A stretch of 64,000 nucleotides of DNA. Source: Melastoma dodecandrum (lineage: Eukaryota > Streptophyta > Magnoliopsida > Myrtales > Melastomataceae). The notes under the pieces were generated by a model, which made no database searches, was not told the origin of the DNA, and saw nothing but the letters and a program-made list of their open reading frames with translations. The translations under genes were made by a program, and so were the position numbers. Shown one piece after another: positions 25,362-36,164 of this stretch. Where the stretch lies: positions 9,833,501-9,897,500 of the forward strand of contig JARUPY010000539.1 of the NCBI GenBank assembly GCA_029817715.1, written 5' to 3'. Each line of letters begins with the position of its first letter. Within the stretch, counting starts at the first letter, position 1.

Positions 25362-27339
25362 ATGGCATCCCGTCGGCGCATGCTACTCAAAGTCATAATC
25401 CTCGGAGACAGCGGGTGATTCCCCTGAATTGGATTTTGGATTTGTGGGCATCTTTTGTTTTCAATTGTCTTCTGATGTGGGTGTTTGGTTGTGTTGTCTT
25501 GATTCTTTGCTTTTAGGGTTGGGAAGACTTCGTTGATGAACCAGTACGAGGGTTTTTGGTTTTTCTTAGTTGGGTTTGTTGTTTGAAGATGAGGCTTTTT
25601 TTTGTGTGTTTGTTGGTGGTTGTTTGTTTAGGTATGTAAATAGGAAGTTCAGCAACCAGTACAAGGCTACGATCGGGGCGGATTTCTTGACCAAGGAAGT
25701 CCAGTTTGAGGATAGACTCTTCACATTGCAGGTTTCAGAATGTTCGGTTTTCCGAATCTCTCTATGCTGTTTGGTCCATGTTGATCTCCATTTGTTGGTG
25801 TTAGCGTTCAGGGTTTGGGATGAGTCGAAAGATGTGGTTTCAGACATCATAGTTTGTCTATTGCCTTGAGTTATAAGGTTTTACAGGAACTTCAGATGTC
25901 TGTTAGATTGATAGATTGTGAGATTCATTAAAATAAATTTTCCAGAAAATAGACGGGGCAGCTTTTTCTCCTCTCAATCTCGTAAATTATGCTTGGCCAC
26001 AGTTCATGATCTGTTGGGCCATGATTGACAAAATCCTTCACAATTCTGATACGACCATTAATAAGTTGTGTGCTTCTCCCCTCTTTGAAGTGCTTGTGGA
26101 TTGTCGTGTTTAAAGGTACCACAACCTAGGTGCACAAGCTTTATTTCTTCAAAAGTTTCACAAGTATTGTGCTGGGAAGGGTCTATTTCACTGTTCCCTG
26201 TTGGTGATTTGGAATGTTAATGACGATCCCATGGGTCTATTCTGTTCTCACTGGAAGTATGTCATGCGCAGAATGTTATGGCCTTTCTTAGATTCTTCTT
26301 TATGCAAACATAATGCAAGAAATCAGTAGAATCACTTCACGAACTTATCTATTTCTATTTGGAAAAAGTGCTTTAGAAGTTTACATTGGTATTTGGTGGT
26401 TGAAGCTTAGAAGGAAGGTAAGGCTAAATGGATGTTGTACTCTTTGCAGATCTGGGATACCGCTGGGCAAGAGAGGTTCCAGAGTCTTGGTGTAGCGTTC
26501 TACCGTGGTGCTGATTGCTGTGTTCTCGTTTACGATGTGAATGTGATGAAGTCATTTGACGACCTGAACAATTGGAGGGAGGAGTTCCTGATTCAGGTAT
26601 CCATAATATCCTTTTGAAGTAGGTCACCCTCATTTCGATCAACGAAAGAGTTTGATCTTTTCCTGATGTGCCAGGCCAGTCCATCAGACCCAGAAAACTT
26701 CCCTTTTGTTGTACTGGGTAATAAGGTGGATGTTGATAGTGGCAACAGCCGGGTGGTAAGATTCCTCGACTTTCCTGTTCTTGTTACACCTAAATTGTCT
26801 GAAACGAAATATTGGCCTTTTCCCTTTCTTCATGTATCTTCAAGAAATGTAGAGATACCCCCTTTTTTATATTGATATTGCAGCTAAGCTGCTGTGGATC
26901 TGGCTCTGTTAAGAATATGGTTTCAGTTTTACATGTCAATGCCTTCCCCTCTTGTGGGTTTTTGGCTCGATGGATTTAATAGCCGGCTAAGAAAAACTGC
27001 CCTTGTGTTTCTTATAGGTTTTTGAGAAGAAAGCGAGGGCCTGGTGCGCTTCAAAGGGAAACATACCATACTTTGAGACCTCTGCGAAAGAAGGATTCAA
27101 TGTCGAAGCTGCCTTTGAGTGTATAGCTAAGAATGCTTTGAAGAACGAACCTGAAGAAGAAATGTATGTTCTCTTCTCGACAAGCACCGCATGTGCATTG
27201 TTTCCTCAGGCCTGTCCTCGTCGATTTGTGGTTTTTAATACTATTTTGCTTTTAATCTTCTTATTACAGATATCTGCCTGATACTATTGATGTTGTGGGT
27301 GGTGGGCGGCCACTGAGATCAAGCGGTTGCGACTGCTGA
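25362..27339 (+). CDS. Rab7-like small GTPase, RABG3 class, 7 exons
   Basis: Exons 25362-25414, 25517-25543, 25632-25731, 26450-26596, 26675-26755, 27018-27163 and 27270-27339 join in frame to 207 residues. G1 is GDSGVGKT (15-22), switch I contains [10 protein letters not shown]3 is WDTAGQE (62-68), G4 NKVD (125-128) and G5 ETSAK (156-160). The tail ends in CDC (205-207), a CxC double geranylgeranylation site. The sequence around [19 protein letters not shown] and [20 protein letters not shown] is diagnostic of plant Rab7/RABG3. These GTPases act on late endosomes and the tonoplast in vacuolar delivery and autophagy. Exon 2 is only 27 nt. The split codon between exons 6 and 7 gives Ile-Tyr where the unspliced frame reads Met-Tyr. 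The gene looks intact; which RABG3 paralogue it is cannot be settled by eye. Confidence 0.95.
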
Positions 27340-28482
27340 AGATTCAAATATAAGGAAATGTATGTGCATTTTCCTCGTGAAGGATTATACTTCAGTGACG
27401 ATAAGTACACATGGTACTGATTTATGTTGCAAACGAAAAAATATTCTGTAGTGAGAGTGACACACCCTTATGTGAAAATTGTTGTTGATTACGTGATGTC
27501 AGGACACAGTTCTTTATCAAGAGAGACAAATGTGGGTTCCATCATTCCATGCTTGTTGAGTTATCTTTTGTCTAAGCACCGGCTTTGGCGAATTGTTCGG
27601 TCATCGAAAACTACTGTAGAAGCTCGAGTTTATTCGAGATTTTGAGCTAAGTTTCAGCTTAAACCAATTTAACGTATGTTTTTTAGCTGGATGAGATGAG
27701 AGCTGATACTTGTCTCCTTCATGGTGAAGTACATCCAGGAAGATTTCCTCCCATATTTATTTCCTTAACAATAGGGGCTTATTGTCTTGGATCCTTTCTG
27801 CCCTCACATTCCTGGCCTGTGCCTCGGTCGACCTTTCACAGTCCTGCGTAGGCGAGCATCTCATCCTCCTTTGTGAACACTGACAGCCTCATCTTTTTGT
27901 GCAACATAGGTCTTAAACAGCACACTGAAAGGTCTAACCGGAAACATTGATATTATTCTTGGACACAATGTATGTATTTTCAGGCTGTTTTTGTCAGGTG
28001 TAGCTGAGGCAACTGGAATTCCTGGAGAGTCTCGACTTGATTGGGATGGATAAGTCCCTGAATACAAATTCTTCGTAACCACATTCCTGACAGGTTCTCT
28101 TACTAGGTCACACATGGCCGGGTTCATCTGCAGGAATAATTGATCTGAGTCTATAGAGGAGTAATCTAATCCATCTCGCAAGGACTGCTGCTGTGCATAC
28201 GGCAGCTCAGCTCTAGATTGGACACGAACAAGGCAGACAGGTGCGCCACCTTATGCAATCAGCATTGGCCGTTCAAGAATACTGCACACAGGGTGTTCAA
28301 GGATTTCCAAAATATAGCTGCTCGCCCATGTGTCGACAAAACAGATCCCCTGTTGTCACAGGTTGCTCATGGAGTGGCCCAGGAGAGAGTAGAAAATGGT
28401 CAGGGCCTCTGAGAGAGACTAAAATTGTGATGCAGGATGGTGTTCCAGACATATGAGGCACGCCGAGCAGATCACAAAGATT
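27340..28482. other. RABG3 3 prime region and unassigned DNA
   Basis: The first part is the presumed 3 prime UTR of the Rab gene. At 27861-28181 on the minus strand an open frame of about 106 codons (…DGLDYSSIDSDQLFLQMNPA…) has coding-like codon use and remains open upstream to about 28250. I recognise no family; it could be a terminal exon of a minus-strand gene or a relic of the adjacent resistance-gene locus. Confidence 0.35.
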
Positions 28483-29492
28483 TTATAGCTCTATATCACC
28501 CAGATCAATTTGGTCGGCACCCCTCTTTCGTCCATGGTGAAATTTGTACTGCTGGTAAGGGCCATCATATGATGGCAAATCTTTGCAATTAGAAATTTGA
28601 AGGTTAACCTTGCCAGCCATACGAGGCACACCAAGCAGAGAGCGGCAGTTGGATATACACACTCTCTTCAATCTTCTTGAGTCTAAAATATCCGGTATGC
28701 TCTTGACGGATGCGCAACTGCGAAACGTCAACGTCTCCAAATGCTCCAGCTCTTCGAGTACAGTAACCTCCATCAATGCCGGACAATCACTGAACAGCAG
28801 CGAGGTTAGTCTCCCTAGTTTCCCTAAGTTGGACAGCCTCAGAAGCCCTCCACAGAACATGATATTCAATGTCTTGAGTCTGTTTAATGAATTGAGTTCA
28901 TCGAGCTGAATTTCCATCAACGTCGAATTGACGAGCTCTAACTTTGTCAAGAACCTCAGGTTGGAGTAATATCCCCAGGGTATTATTATCTGAGAGTCCA
29001 AGAGCTTCACTGTGGACAAGGACGATGGAAACTGCGAAACAGATGCCATGTCTCGGCATGATAAATGGAGTTTCTCGAGTCTGAAAATGGAGTTTCTCAA
29101 GTCTGGAAAGGGAGCCCAACTCCGTGGAAACGATTATTGCGAATCTTCTGAGATATAAATTCAAAGTCCTCAGCTTGATCAACTTCCCGAGCCAACCTAA
29201 CTCCACAGGCTGACCGTCAGTCTTCATGCCATGGGGAACCTCTTCATAATCATTCCCTTGGCCATGGCCGTCACCGAGTGTCAGCTCAGTTAAGCTTATC
29301 AAAGAAGAGAGATTTGGGACTGCGTGTAATGAACTTGATGAAAATGTCTTTCGTTAGACTGGCAGGAAGTTCTGGCAACTCCCTAAGCATATGGTAGCAA
29401 TCCAGGTTCAGCGACTTAAGGTTCGTGAGTCGACGAATGGTAGATGAGGAATCTCGCTGTTTCCAAGGTTTAAATTAATTAAAGCAGATAGG

Positions 29493-29517
29493 CCCCCCCC
29501 CCCCCCCCCCCCCCCCC
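29493..29517. repeat. 25-nt poly(C) tract inside the LRR exon
   Basis: An uninterrupted run of 25 C (G on the coding strand) in the middle of the LRR sequence; read in frame it gives a polyglycine insert followed shortly by a stop. It may be real slippage or an assembly artefact. Confidence 0.85.
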
Positions 29518-29929
29518 AATTTCTTTCGGGATTCCGTCATGGAGAGGACAAAACGAAGCATTCAAATCTTCAAGGTTCTTCAGATACCTTGTCGTAGCAG
29601 GTTGGTTTCTAATCTTGGTATTATATAACACAAGTGCTTTCAGTGATTCTAACTTCCCTATTGATTCAAATACTTCTCCGATGCCATTACCCGTCACGAT
29701 GAGCTCCTGTAGAGCTCTTGCATGACCAAGCCCTTCTGGTAAACTTCTCAAAGACAGACACCTGGAGATACTCAAGGAAGTAAGATTCTCCAATTTACCT
29801 ATTGAACCAGGGCTTGCAACCAACCCATGGCACGAGTTAAAAGTCATAATCTCCAACTTTAAGCAGCGAGAGACGTCAGCTGTTGTTGTCATGGGGCTGT
29901 CCTGGATCTCCAGCACCTTTAAATTCGGC

Positions 29930-29934
29930 ATTAC
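29930..29934. repeat. left 5-bp target duplication of gypsy element 1
   Basis: ATTAC, repeated at 40540-40544 at the other end of the element; 5 bp is the usual duplication length for LTR retrotransposons. Confidence 0.8.
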
Positions 29935-31101
29935 TATTAGCTCAATCCGCAAGTGCACGGGTCGCGTCAAGTAATATAAAGCAAGTAAAGTGTCGAACCC
30001 ACGAGAAGACTGTGTAGGAAATCCCTTTTATCGTCCGGTGCCAACGCTTTAAAAGTCAACCAGAAAGTAATGAGAATTGTAACTAAAATTAAAAATGAAA
30101 GCAAGTAAATAAAGTAAAGGCAAGTGAAATCAATAATAAGACAATCTAGAACTATGAATCCCTCAATTATTTCGTTACTATCCCGTGTCTCCCGTCTAAC
30201 TATTTCAATTATGTATTCGTCTACTAACCAAAATCCTTAGTTATCGTGCTCCTTTCGAAGTCCGCCGAACTACCTAAATAACCGATCCCTATCTCTAGGC
30301 TCACGATTAATTAGATGCGTTAAGTCCCGATTTCCCTTGGTTGTCTTCGGTGTATATCTCTATACCACCTTGAGTTCGTTCGCTCTCACGACACAAATCA
30401 TACTACTTTCACCACTACTTCTTCTCAGCTCACTCAAGCATAAGCTATCAATACGAACGTCGGCCACATGCACGCAAGCTTTAAAAACAAGTGAAGTAAA
30501 TAAACGAAACACGAAAAGAGATAGTTCAAAGGAATTCACTAAGAAAGTAACTTCACAACCGAGTTCATCATATTCCTAGAAAAGAGATTTAGTTCATGCT
30601 GAAAATAATCAAACACAAAGCTAAAGAAATGAAAACCATCCAAACATCACCCTAATCTTTGTCGAACGTCTTTGCGTACGGCCGGGTGTGATCTCTCGTC
30701 CCGGGCACACCCTTCTCCCTCAAACAAGTCGTCCTTTTATCCTTCAAAGGGTTGCAAACCTAGGAGATCTTCAAAATCTGGAAGGTGGAGAGAATCTATG
30801 AAATGAAAGATTTCCTCGTGTCCGTATGTGCAGCTGCACGAAAATCTGGTGCAGCTTCACCAACTTTCTGTCCAATTTCTGTCCACCTTGTGCAGCTGCA
30901 ACACTTTCTGGTGCACCTGCACCAACTTTTTACAAAACTCCATCTGCCCTCCTTCCTTCCAAATTTACTTACAAAATTAATAAAACTAACAGCAGTATCC
31001 CAATCTAAGTAATATAATCATATATTACCATGTACCTCAAGGATTTAGCCCAATATCGCGTAATTAGAGGAATGAAAACATATATTTATTAGAAGTTATC
31101 A
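29935..31101 (-). repeat. 3 prime LTR of gypsy element 1
   Basis: 1167 bp, matching the LTR at 39372-40539 along its length. On the minus strand it begins TGATAACTTC. The final dinucleotide is TA rather than CA. It contains a GTGCAGCTGCAC palindrome at 30828-30839 and related half-motifs. Confidence 0.9.
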
Positions 31102-31116
31102 CACCCTCAAACCTAG
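31102..31116 (-). other. polypurine tract of gypsy element 1
   Basis: On the minus strand AGGTTTGAGGGTG directly abuts the 3 prime LTR start, the position where plus-strand DNA synthesis is primed. Confidence 0.7.
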
Positions 31117-32178
31117 ATTTTGCTAGTCTCGACCAAAACAAGCACACGATACTACTAGAAAACAATAACTCGGGGAATCATTATATTTTATATTTTCTCA
31201 GATATAAGCCATAATACACAGACACATTCGAATTTCAATCCTTTCCCTCAACTCATGCTTCGACAGTCTTTTATACCCACATGCTTAGCTGACACGACAA
31301 GTAGGCCACGACAATTCTATCACTCTACATAGCTACTCAAGTTCAAGTCATAGAACTACTTAGCATTGAGATTGTTCACCCCATTCATCAATTAAGCACT
31401 TTCTCTTCTTTTTTTTTTCTCTACACGACCCTAAATACTTTATCAATAGCGGGAATGCTCATATATCGAGAGTTCAATCGATGTCTCCCAAACCAAATGG
31501 TCCAAGGCACCGGGTGATAAGGCACCCATCGGATTTACTAACTCGAGCTTACCGCACTATGACTCGTACCACAAGCACATGTTCGGGTGTTTTTCTGACT
31601 TTGTCAGTTTATTCTTTTCATTTCTTTTTTTTACACACCCAAATAGTAGTACTCAGAGCCTTGGTAGGATTTTATCTTCTTTTTTTATTCAAAATTTCTG
31701 AAGGTTCTCTTTCAAAATGCTAAAAAGTCCTTCTTTTCATTTCATCCTTCGGTTCTAGGAGTTAGGAATTGTTGCGGCTACACACAAAATTAGCATGAGA
31801 TAGGGAATTAAAACTGCCTAACACAAGTCAAGTTGAGGCTCTAATGCTCCTATGTTTGTGTTAACCGACTTAATTCATCATTAAGCACAATCTTCCAAAT
31901 AATTCCCCAAGATTAGTTTTAACAGTAGGTAAATCATTTTTTTAACAGAACACACTCAACGGTAACACCTACGACAACTAAAGCAAAGTAGCAGCAGCAA
32001 ATAGGTGATGCACACTCCCAAACCTATCTAACATCGTCCCAATGTTTATTCAAAAGAAAAGAAAAGAAAATGAGAAACTTGCCTGCTCAGTGCCCAATCT
32101 TATTGCGGTTGGGTTGCCTCCCAACAAGCGCTTGATTTAACGTCCTCAGCTTGACTTTCCTCGGTTGTTATGCTTCAC
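31117..32178 (-). other. non-coding 3 prime region of gypsy element 1
   Basis: About 1.06 kb between integrase and polypurine tract without a surviving ORF. In relatives this position can hold an env-like ORF (compare element 2); here no such protein could be read. The same region is recognisable in element 3 (60403-61448). Confidence 0.6.
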
Positions 32179-33335
32179 TCAATGTTGGAGTCGATATGTC
32201 GTGTTCGTACCTCTTCCATGATAATGTTTGATCCGACTAGCGTTAACCTTAAACCTTGTGTGGTCTTTCGGGTTCTCCAACTCCAATGCTCCATAAGGAA
32301 ATACTTTTGACACCTTGAATGGTCCTGACCATCTTGACTTCAACTTACCTGGAAACAATTTAAGTCGTGAATTAAACAGCAAAATAAGCTGACCTAGTTC
32401 AAAATGTTGTTCCTTGATTCGTTGGTCGTGCCAACGTTTGATTTTTTCCTTATACATTCGTGCATTCTCATAGGCCTCACTCCGAAATTCTTCCATCTCG
32501 TTGAGTTGCATCATTCGTTACTCACTCGTGGCCCTTAGGTCAAAATTCAGCTTTTGGATTGCCCAATAAGCCTTATGCTCAATTCCCACCGGTAGATGAC
32601 ATGCCTTTCCATAAACCAACTTGTACGGTGAAGTGCCTATAGGAGTTTTGTAGGCTGTCCGATATGCCCATAGTGCCTCGTTAAGCTTGCTTGGCCAATC
32701 TTTTCTGTTTGGACTCATGATTTTCTCCAGGATACGTTTAATTTCACGATTTGACACTTCTACCTACCCACTTGTTTGTGGATGATAGGCCAGAGCGATT
32801 CTATGTGTCACACCATACTTTTTCATCAAGGCCTTGAACTTTAAGTTGCAGAAGTGGGATCCTCCATCACTTATGATTGCCCTTGGTGCTCTAAACCTTG
32901 CAAAAATCTGACCACTATATGAGCATCGTTGGTTGGCAGAACAGTGGCTTCCACCCATTCAGAAACGTAGTCAACAGCCACAAGTATGTAACGGTTCCTA
33001 AATGATTCAATAAACGGACCCATAAAGTCGATTCCACAAACATTGAATATTTCAACCTCCAAAATATTTTGCAAAGGCATTTCATCACGGTGCGAAATGT
33101 TACCTATCCTCTGGCATCGATCACAATGGGTGATAAAGTTATGAGCATCCTTAAACAATGTGGGCCAGAAGAAACCTGATTGTAGAATTTTTAGTGCAGT
33201 TTTGTGGCCTCCAAAGTGACCACCATAAGGGGACGCATAACACTGCTGAAGAATTGATGTCATCTCCTCTTCCTGTACGCACCTGCGGATCATCTGATCT
33301 GCACATCTATTGAATAACAACGGTTCATCCCACAA
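32179..33335 (-). pseudogene. gypsy integrase of element 1
   Basis: Minus-strand frames give the N-terminal zinc-binding H-H-C-C region ([17 protein letters not shown]...[12 protein letters not shown]), the core ([20 protein letters not shown], with catalytic D in [12 protein letters not shown], then [10 protein letters not shown], and the RIALAYHPQTSG block), then the C-terminal region ([20 protein letters not shown]). At least three frame breaks (near 32516, 32760 and 32900) make it non-functional. Confidence 0.9.
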
Positions 33336-33447
33336 ATAGAAGCGAACGTCATGTAAAAATTATTTCTTTTGCTAAGATGTCAGCTCCGGAGGAATTACGT
33401 TAGCCACAATGTAGTTGACATAATCAGCGTACCAGGGTACTATTGTT

Positions 33448-34095
33448 TCAATCGCAAAAAGTTGCTATTGTTGTGGCCGCAAGTCGCTCATTACCTTCCA
33501 AGTGTGATAAATGATCGGCAGCTTGGTTTTCTGCTCCTTTCCTGTCTATAATCTCAAGGTCAAATTCCTGTAACAATAAAATCCATCTGATTAACCTTCG
33601 TTTTACATCCGCCTTATGCATCAAGTACCTGATAGCTGCATGGTCAGTATGCACTATCACTTTAGAACCAATCAAATATGAGCGAAACTTATCGAAAGCA
33701 TAGACTATTGTGAGCATCTCCTTCTTAGTGGTTGTGTAGTTTACCTGTACTCCGTCCAACGTCTTACTAGTGTAATAAATGGCTTGAAAGACATTGTCTC
33801 ATTTCTGTCCTAAAATTGCTCCCACGGCGAAATCGCTTGCGTCGCACATTAACTGGAATGGTAAAGACTAGTATGGGGCAACAACAATTATAGGAGCATA
33901 AACTAACTTCTTCTTGAATTCTAAGAGTGCCTCCATACACTTACTATCGAAGATAAATGTTGTATCTTTTTCCAGAAGATTGCACAATGGTTTGGTGATC
34001 ATCGAGAAATTCTTGATGAAACGTCGGTAGAATCCCGCGTGTCCTAGGAAGCTTCGCACTCCCTTGATCGAAGTTGGTGGTTTCAATAGTTTCAA
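33448..34095 (-). pseudogene. gypsy RNase H and RT connection of element 1
   Basis: Readable blocks include [50 protein letters not shown] (RNase H catalytic D in HTDH) and [15 protein letters not shown]. Frame breaks at about 33765 and 33865 separate it from the RT upstream. Confidence 0.88.
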
Positions 34096-34103
34096 CTTTG
34101 GCT

Positions 34104-34841
34104 CTATTCACTTCGTTTCTCGGAGATCCTGTGACCTATGACAATACTTTCTCGGACCATAAAATGACATTTCTCCCAATTTAATATGAGGTTTCTCTCC
34201 TCACAATGTAGTAAAACAGTAGATAAATTTTCCAAACAATTATTAAATGAAATTCCAAACACTGAGAAGTCGTCCATAAATACTTCGATGTTACGCTCAA
34301 TCATGTCTGAAAAGATGGCCATCATGCACTTTGAAATGTAGCAGGTGCGTTGCACAAGCCAAATGGCATGCGCCTAAATGCGAATGTTCCGTACGGGCAG
34401 GTACATGTGGTTTTGTCTTGGTTCTCTGGATCTACTGCAATCTAATTGTATCCCGAATATTCGTCAAGAAAACAGTAAAAACTTTTACCTGCTAACCTGT
34501 CAAGCATTTGGTCGATAAACGACAATGGGAAGTGATCCTTGCTTGTGGCTGCATTTAGCTTTCTGTAGTCCATGCATACTCTCCATCCGGTCACAGTTCT
34601 TGTGGGAATCAACCCATAAGCTGTTTGAGATTGGGTAGATAATGCCCGCATCTTGCCACTTGATGATCTCTTTGCGCACCACTTCCTTCATGTTAGGGTT
34701 TAGCCTCCGTTGTTGCTCTATTGATGTCTTCTTATCATCCTCCAAGATGATTTTGTGCATGCAGTTGGACGGGCTAATCCTCTTGATGTCCACGATAGTC
34801 CAGCCAATTGCCTTTGTATGTTGTCGTAGTACTTGTAGCAA
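34104..34841 (-). pseudogene. gypsy reverse transcriptase of element 1
   Basis: Blocks read WRVCMDYRKLNAATSKDHFP, FIDQMLDRLAGKSFYCFLD (first catalytic D), and FMDDFSVFG, the gypsy form of the YxDD active site. The reading is split between frames at 34355-34442 and by an N-terminal frame shift near 34620. It copied the element RNA into DNA when intact. Confidence 0.9.
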
Positions 34842-34913
34842 CGATTCCTCCTGTTCATTGGTTAGATAAGCTGATAATAGAATAGGTATGGTGCTGGACT
34901 TACCCAGAAAGGA

Positions 34914-36098
34914 CTATCGCAAATGCTTTAGAAGCAGTTTGAGTTCAAGCTCGGGTGGCTCTTCCATAGATGGTTTAGCTCGAGTAGCCACATAATCTAA
35001 TGGTTCCACTCTTGGAATGCGATGGATGTAAGATGCCTCATCTGGTTCTTCCTTTACAGCTTGTACGTCTACCGTACTCATCATCTCATCAAGCGGAATA
35101 TTGGCATACATCTCCAAGAAGGATTTGTATACAATGTCTTCGAATATGTCCATATAACTGCATTCATCATTGTCATTAGGCATATGCAATGCATCACCAA
35201 TATTAAACTTTACCTTCTGATCATGCACGCACATGGTGAGTTCGCCCTTGTGCACATCTGTGATAGTCCTTCCAGTTGCGAGGAATGACCACCCCAAAAT
35301 TATCGGGATCTCACGATCCTCCTCATACTCCAAAACCACAAAGTCAGCAGGGAATATAAACTTGTCCACTTTAACTAAGACATTTTCAATCACACATTTT
35401 GGATAAGTATATGATCGATCGTCTAATTGAAGAGTCACGGAAGTGGGACGTACCTCGCCGATGTTAAGATTTTGGAATACCGAATATGGCATCAAATTTA
35501 TTCTTGCCCCAAGATCGCAAAGTGTCTGTCTAGAAAATTCATTACCAATCTTACAACGAATCGTGAATTTACTTAGATCTTTGAGTTTCGGAGGTAGCTT
35601 CTTTTGAAGGACGGCACTGCACTCTTCAGTCAAGGCAATGGTCTCGTGATCACCTAGCCGACGCTTCTTGGATAACATCTCATTCATAAATTTCGCGTAT
35701 TTTGGCATTTGCTCCAATGCCTCCGCGAAAGGGATGTTGATTTGTAGCTTCTTGAACATGTCCAGAAATTTCTTGAACTGCATCTCATCATTGGCCTTCT
35801 TTAATCTTTGCGGGAATGGGATCTTAGGGACAAAAGGCGGAGGCGTGGGGTGTACCTGCGTGGCAACAACATTGTCAGTCTCGACAAGTTCCGAGCTGCT
35901 TACCTTATGGCTACGACGCTTCTCACGAGCCTGCTCGTTTTCCTCCATTTTCTCGAAGGCCTCTTCCAAATCATGCCCGCTCTGAAGGGTTACTGCATTA
36001 CAATATTCATGCTTTGGATTTGGTTCTATGTTGCTCGGAAGGGTCCCTTGTGGCCGCATCGTCGTAGAGTTTGCGAGCTGGCCTATTTGGATTTCCAA
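34914..36098 (-). pseudogene. gypsy gag C-terminus and aspartic protease of element 1
   Basis: A 394-codon open frame. The protease lies in the second half: LCDLGARINLMPYSVFQNL corresponds to the usual C-D-L-G-A-S-I-N-L-M-P active-site loop, with S replaced by R, followed by FPADFVVLEYEEDREIPIIL and GWSFLATGRTITDV. The N-terminal portion is the poorly conserved gag/protease linker (AVTLQSGHD). The substitution next to the catalytic Asp suggests loss of activity. Confidence 0.88.
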
Positions 36099-36164
36099 TT
36101 GCTAGATAGAAGTAGCATGATCTTTTAGGATTATCTCTTATTGTTTCCTCAACTCCTTTTATCG

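Larger units (their letters stand above)
28483..29934 (-). pseudogene. leucine-rich-repeat part of a TNL resistance pseudogene
   Basis: Minus-strand readings in several frames give classic TNL leucine-rich repeats: LKVLEIQDSP, LENLTSLSISRCLSLRSLPE, LKALVLYNTKIRNQP, LKSLNLDCYHMLRELPELPA, LRTLNLYLRRF, LKTLNIMFCGGLLRLSNLGK, LETLTFRSCASVKSIPD. The last frame ends at a stop at 28483-28485. Frames change near 29480, 29300 and 29100, and a 25-C tract interrupts the repeat. In an intact gene this region would recognise pathogen effectors or guarded host proteins. It is the 3 prime half of the gene whose NB-ARC lies at 40630-42180; the 10.6 kb between them is a gypsy element. Confidence 0.85.
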
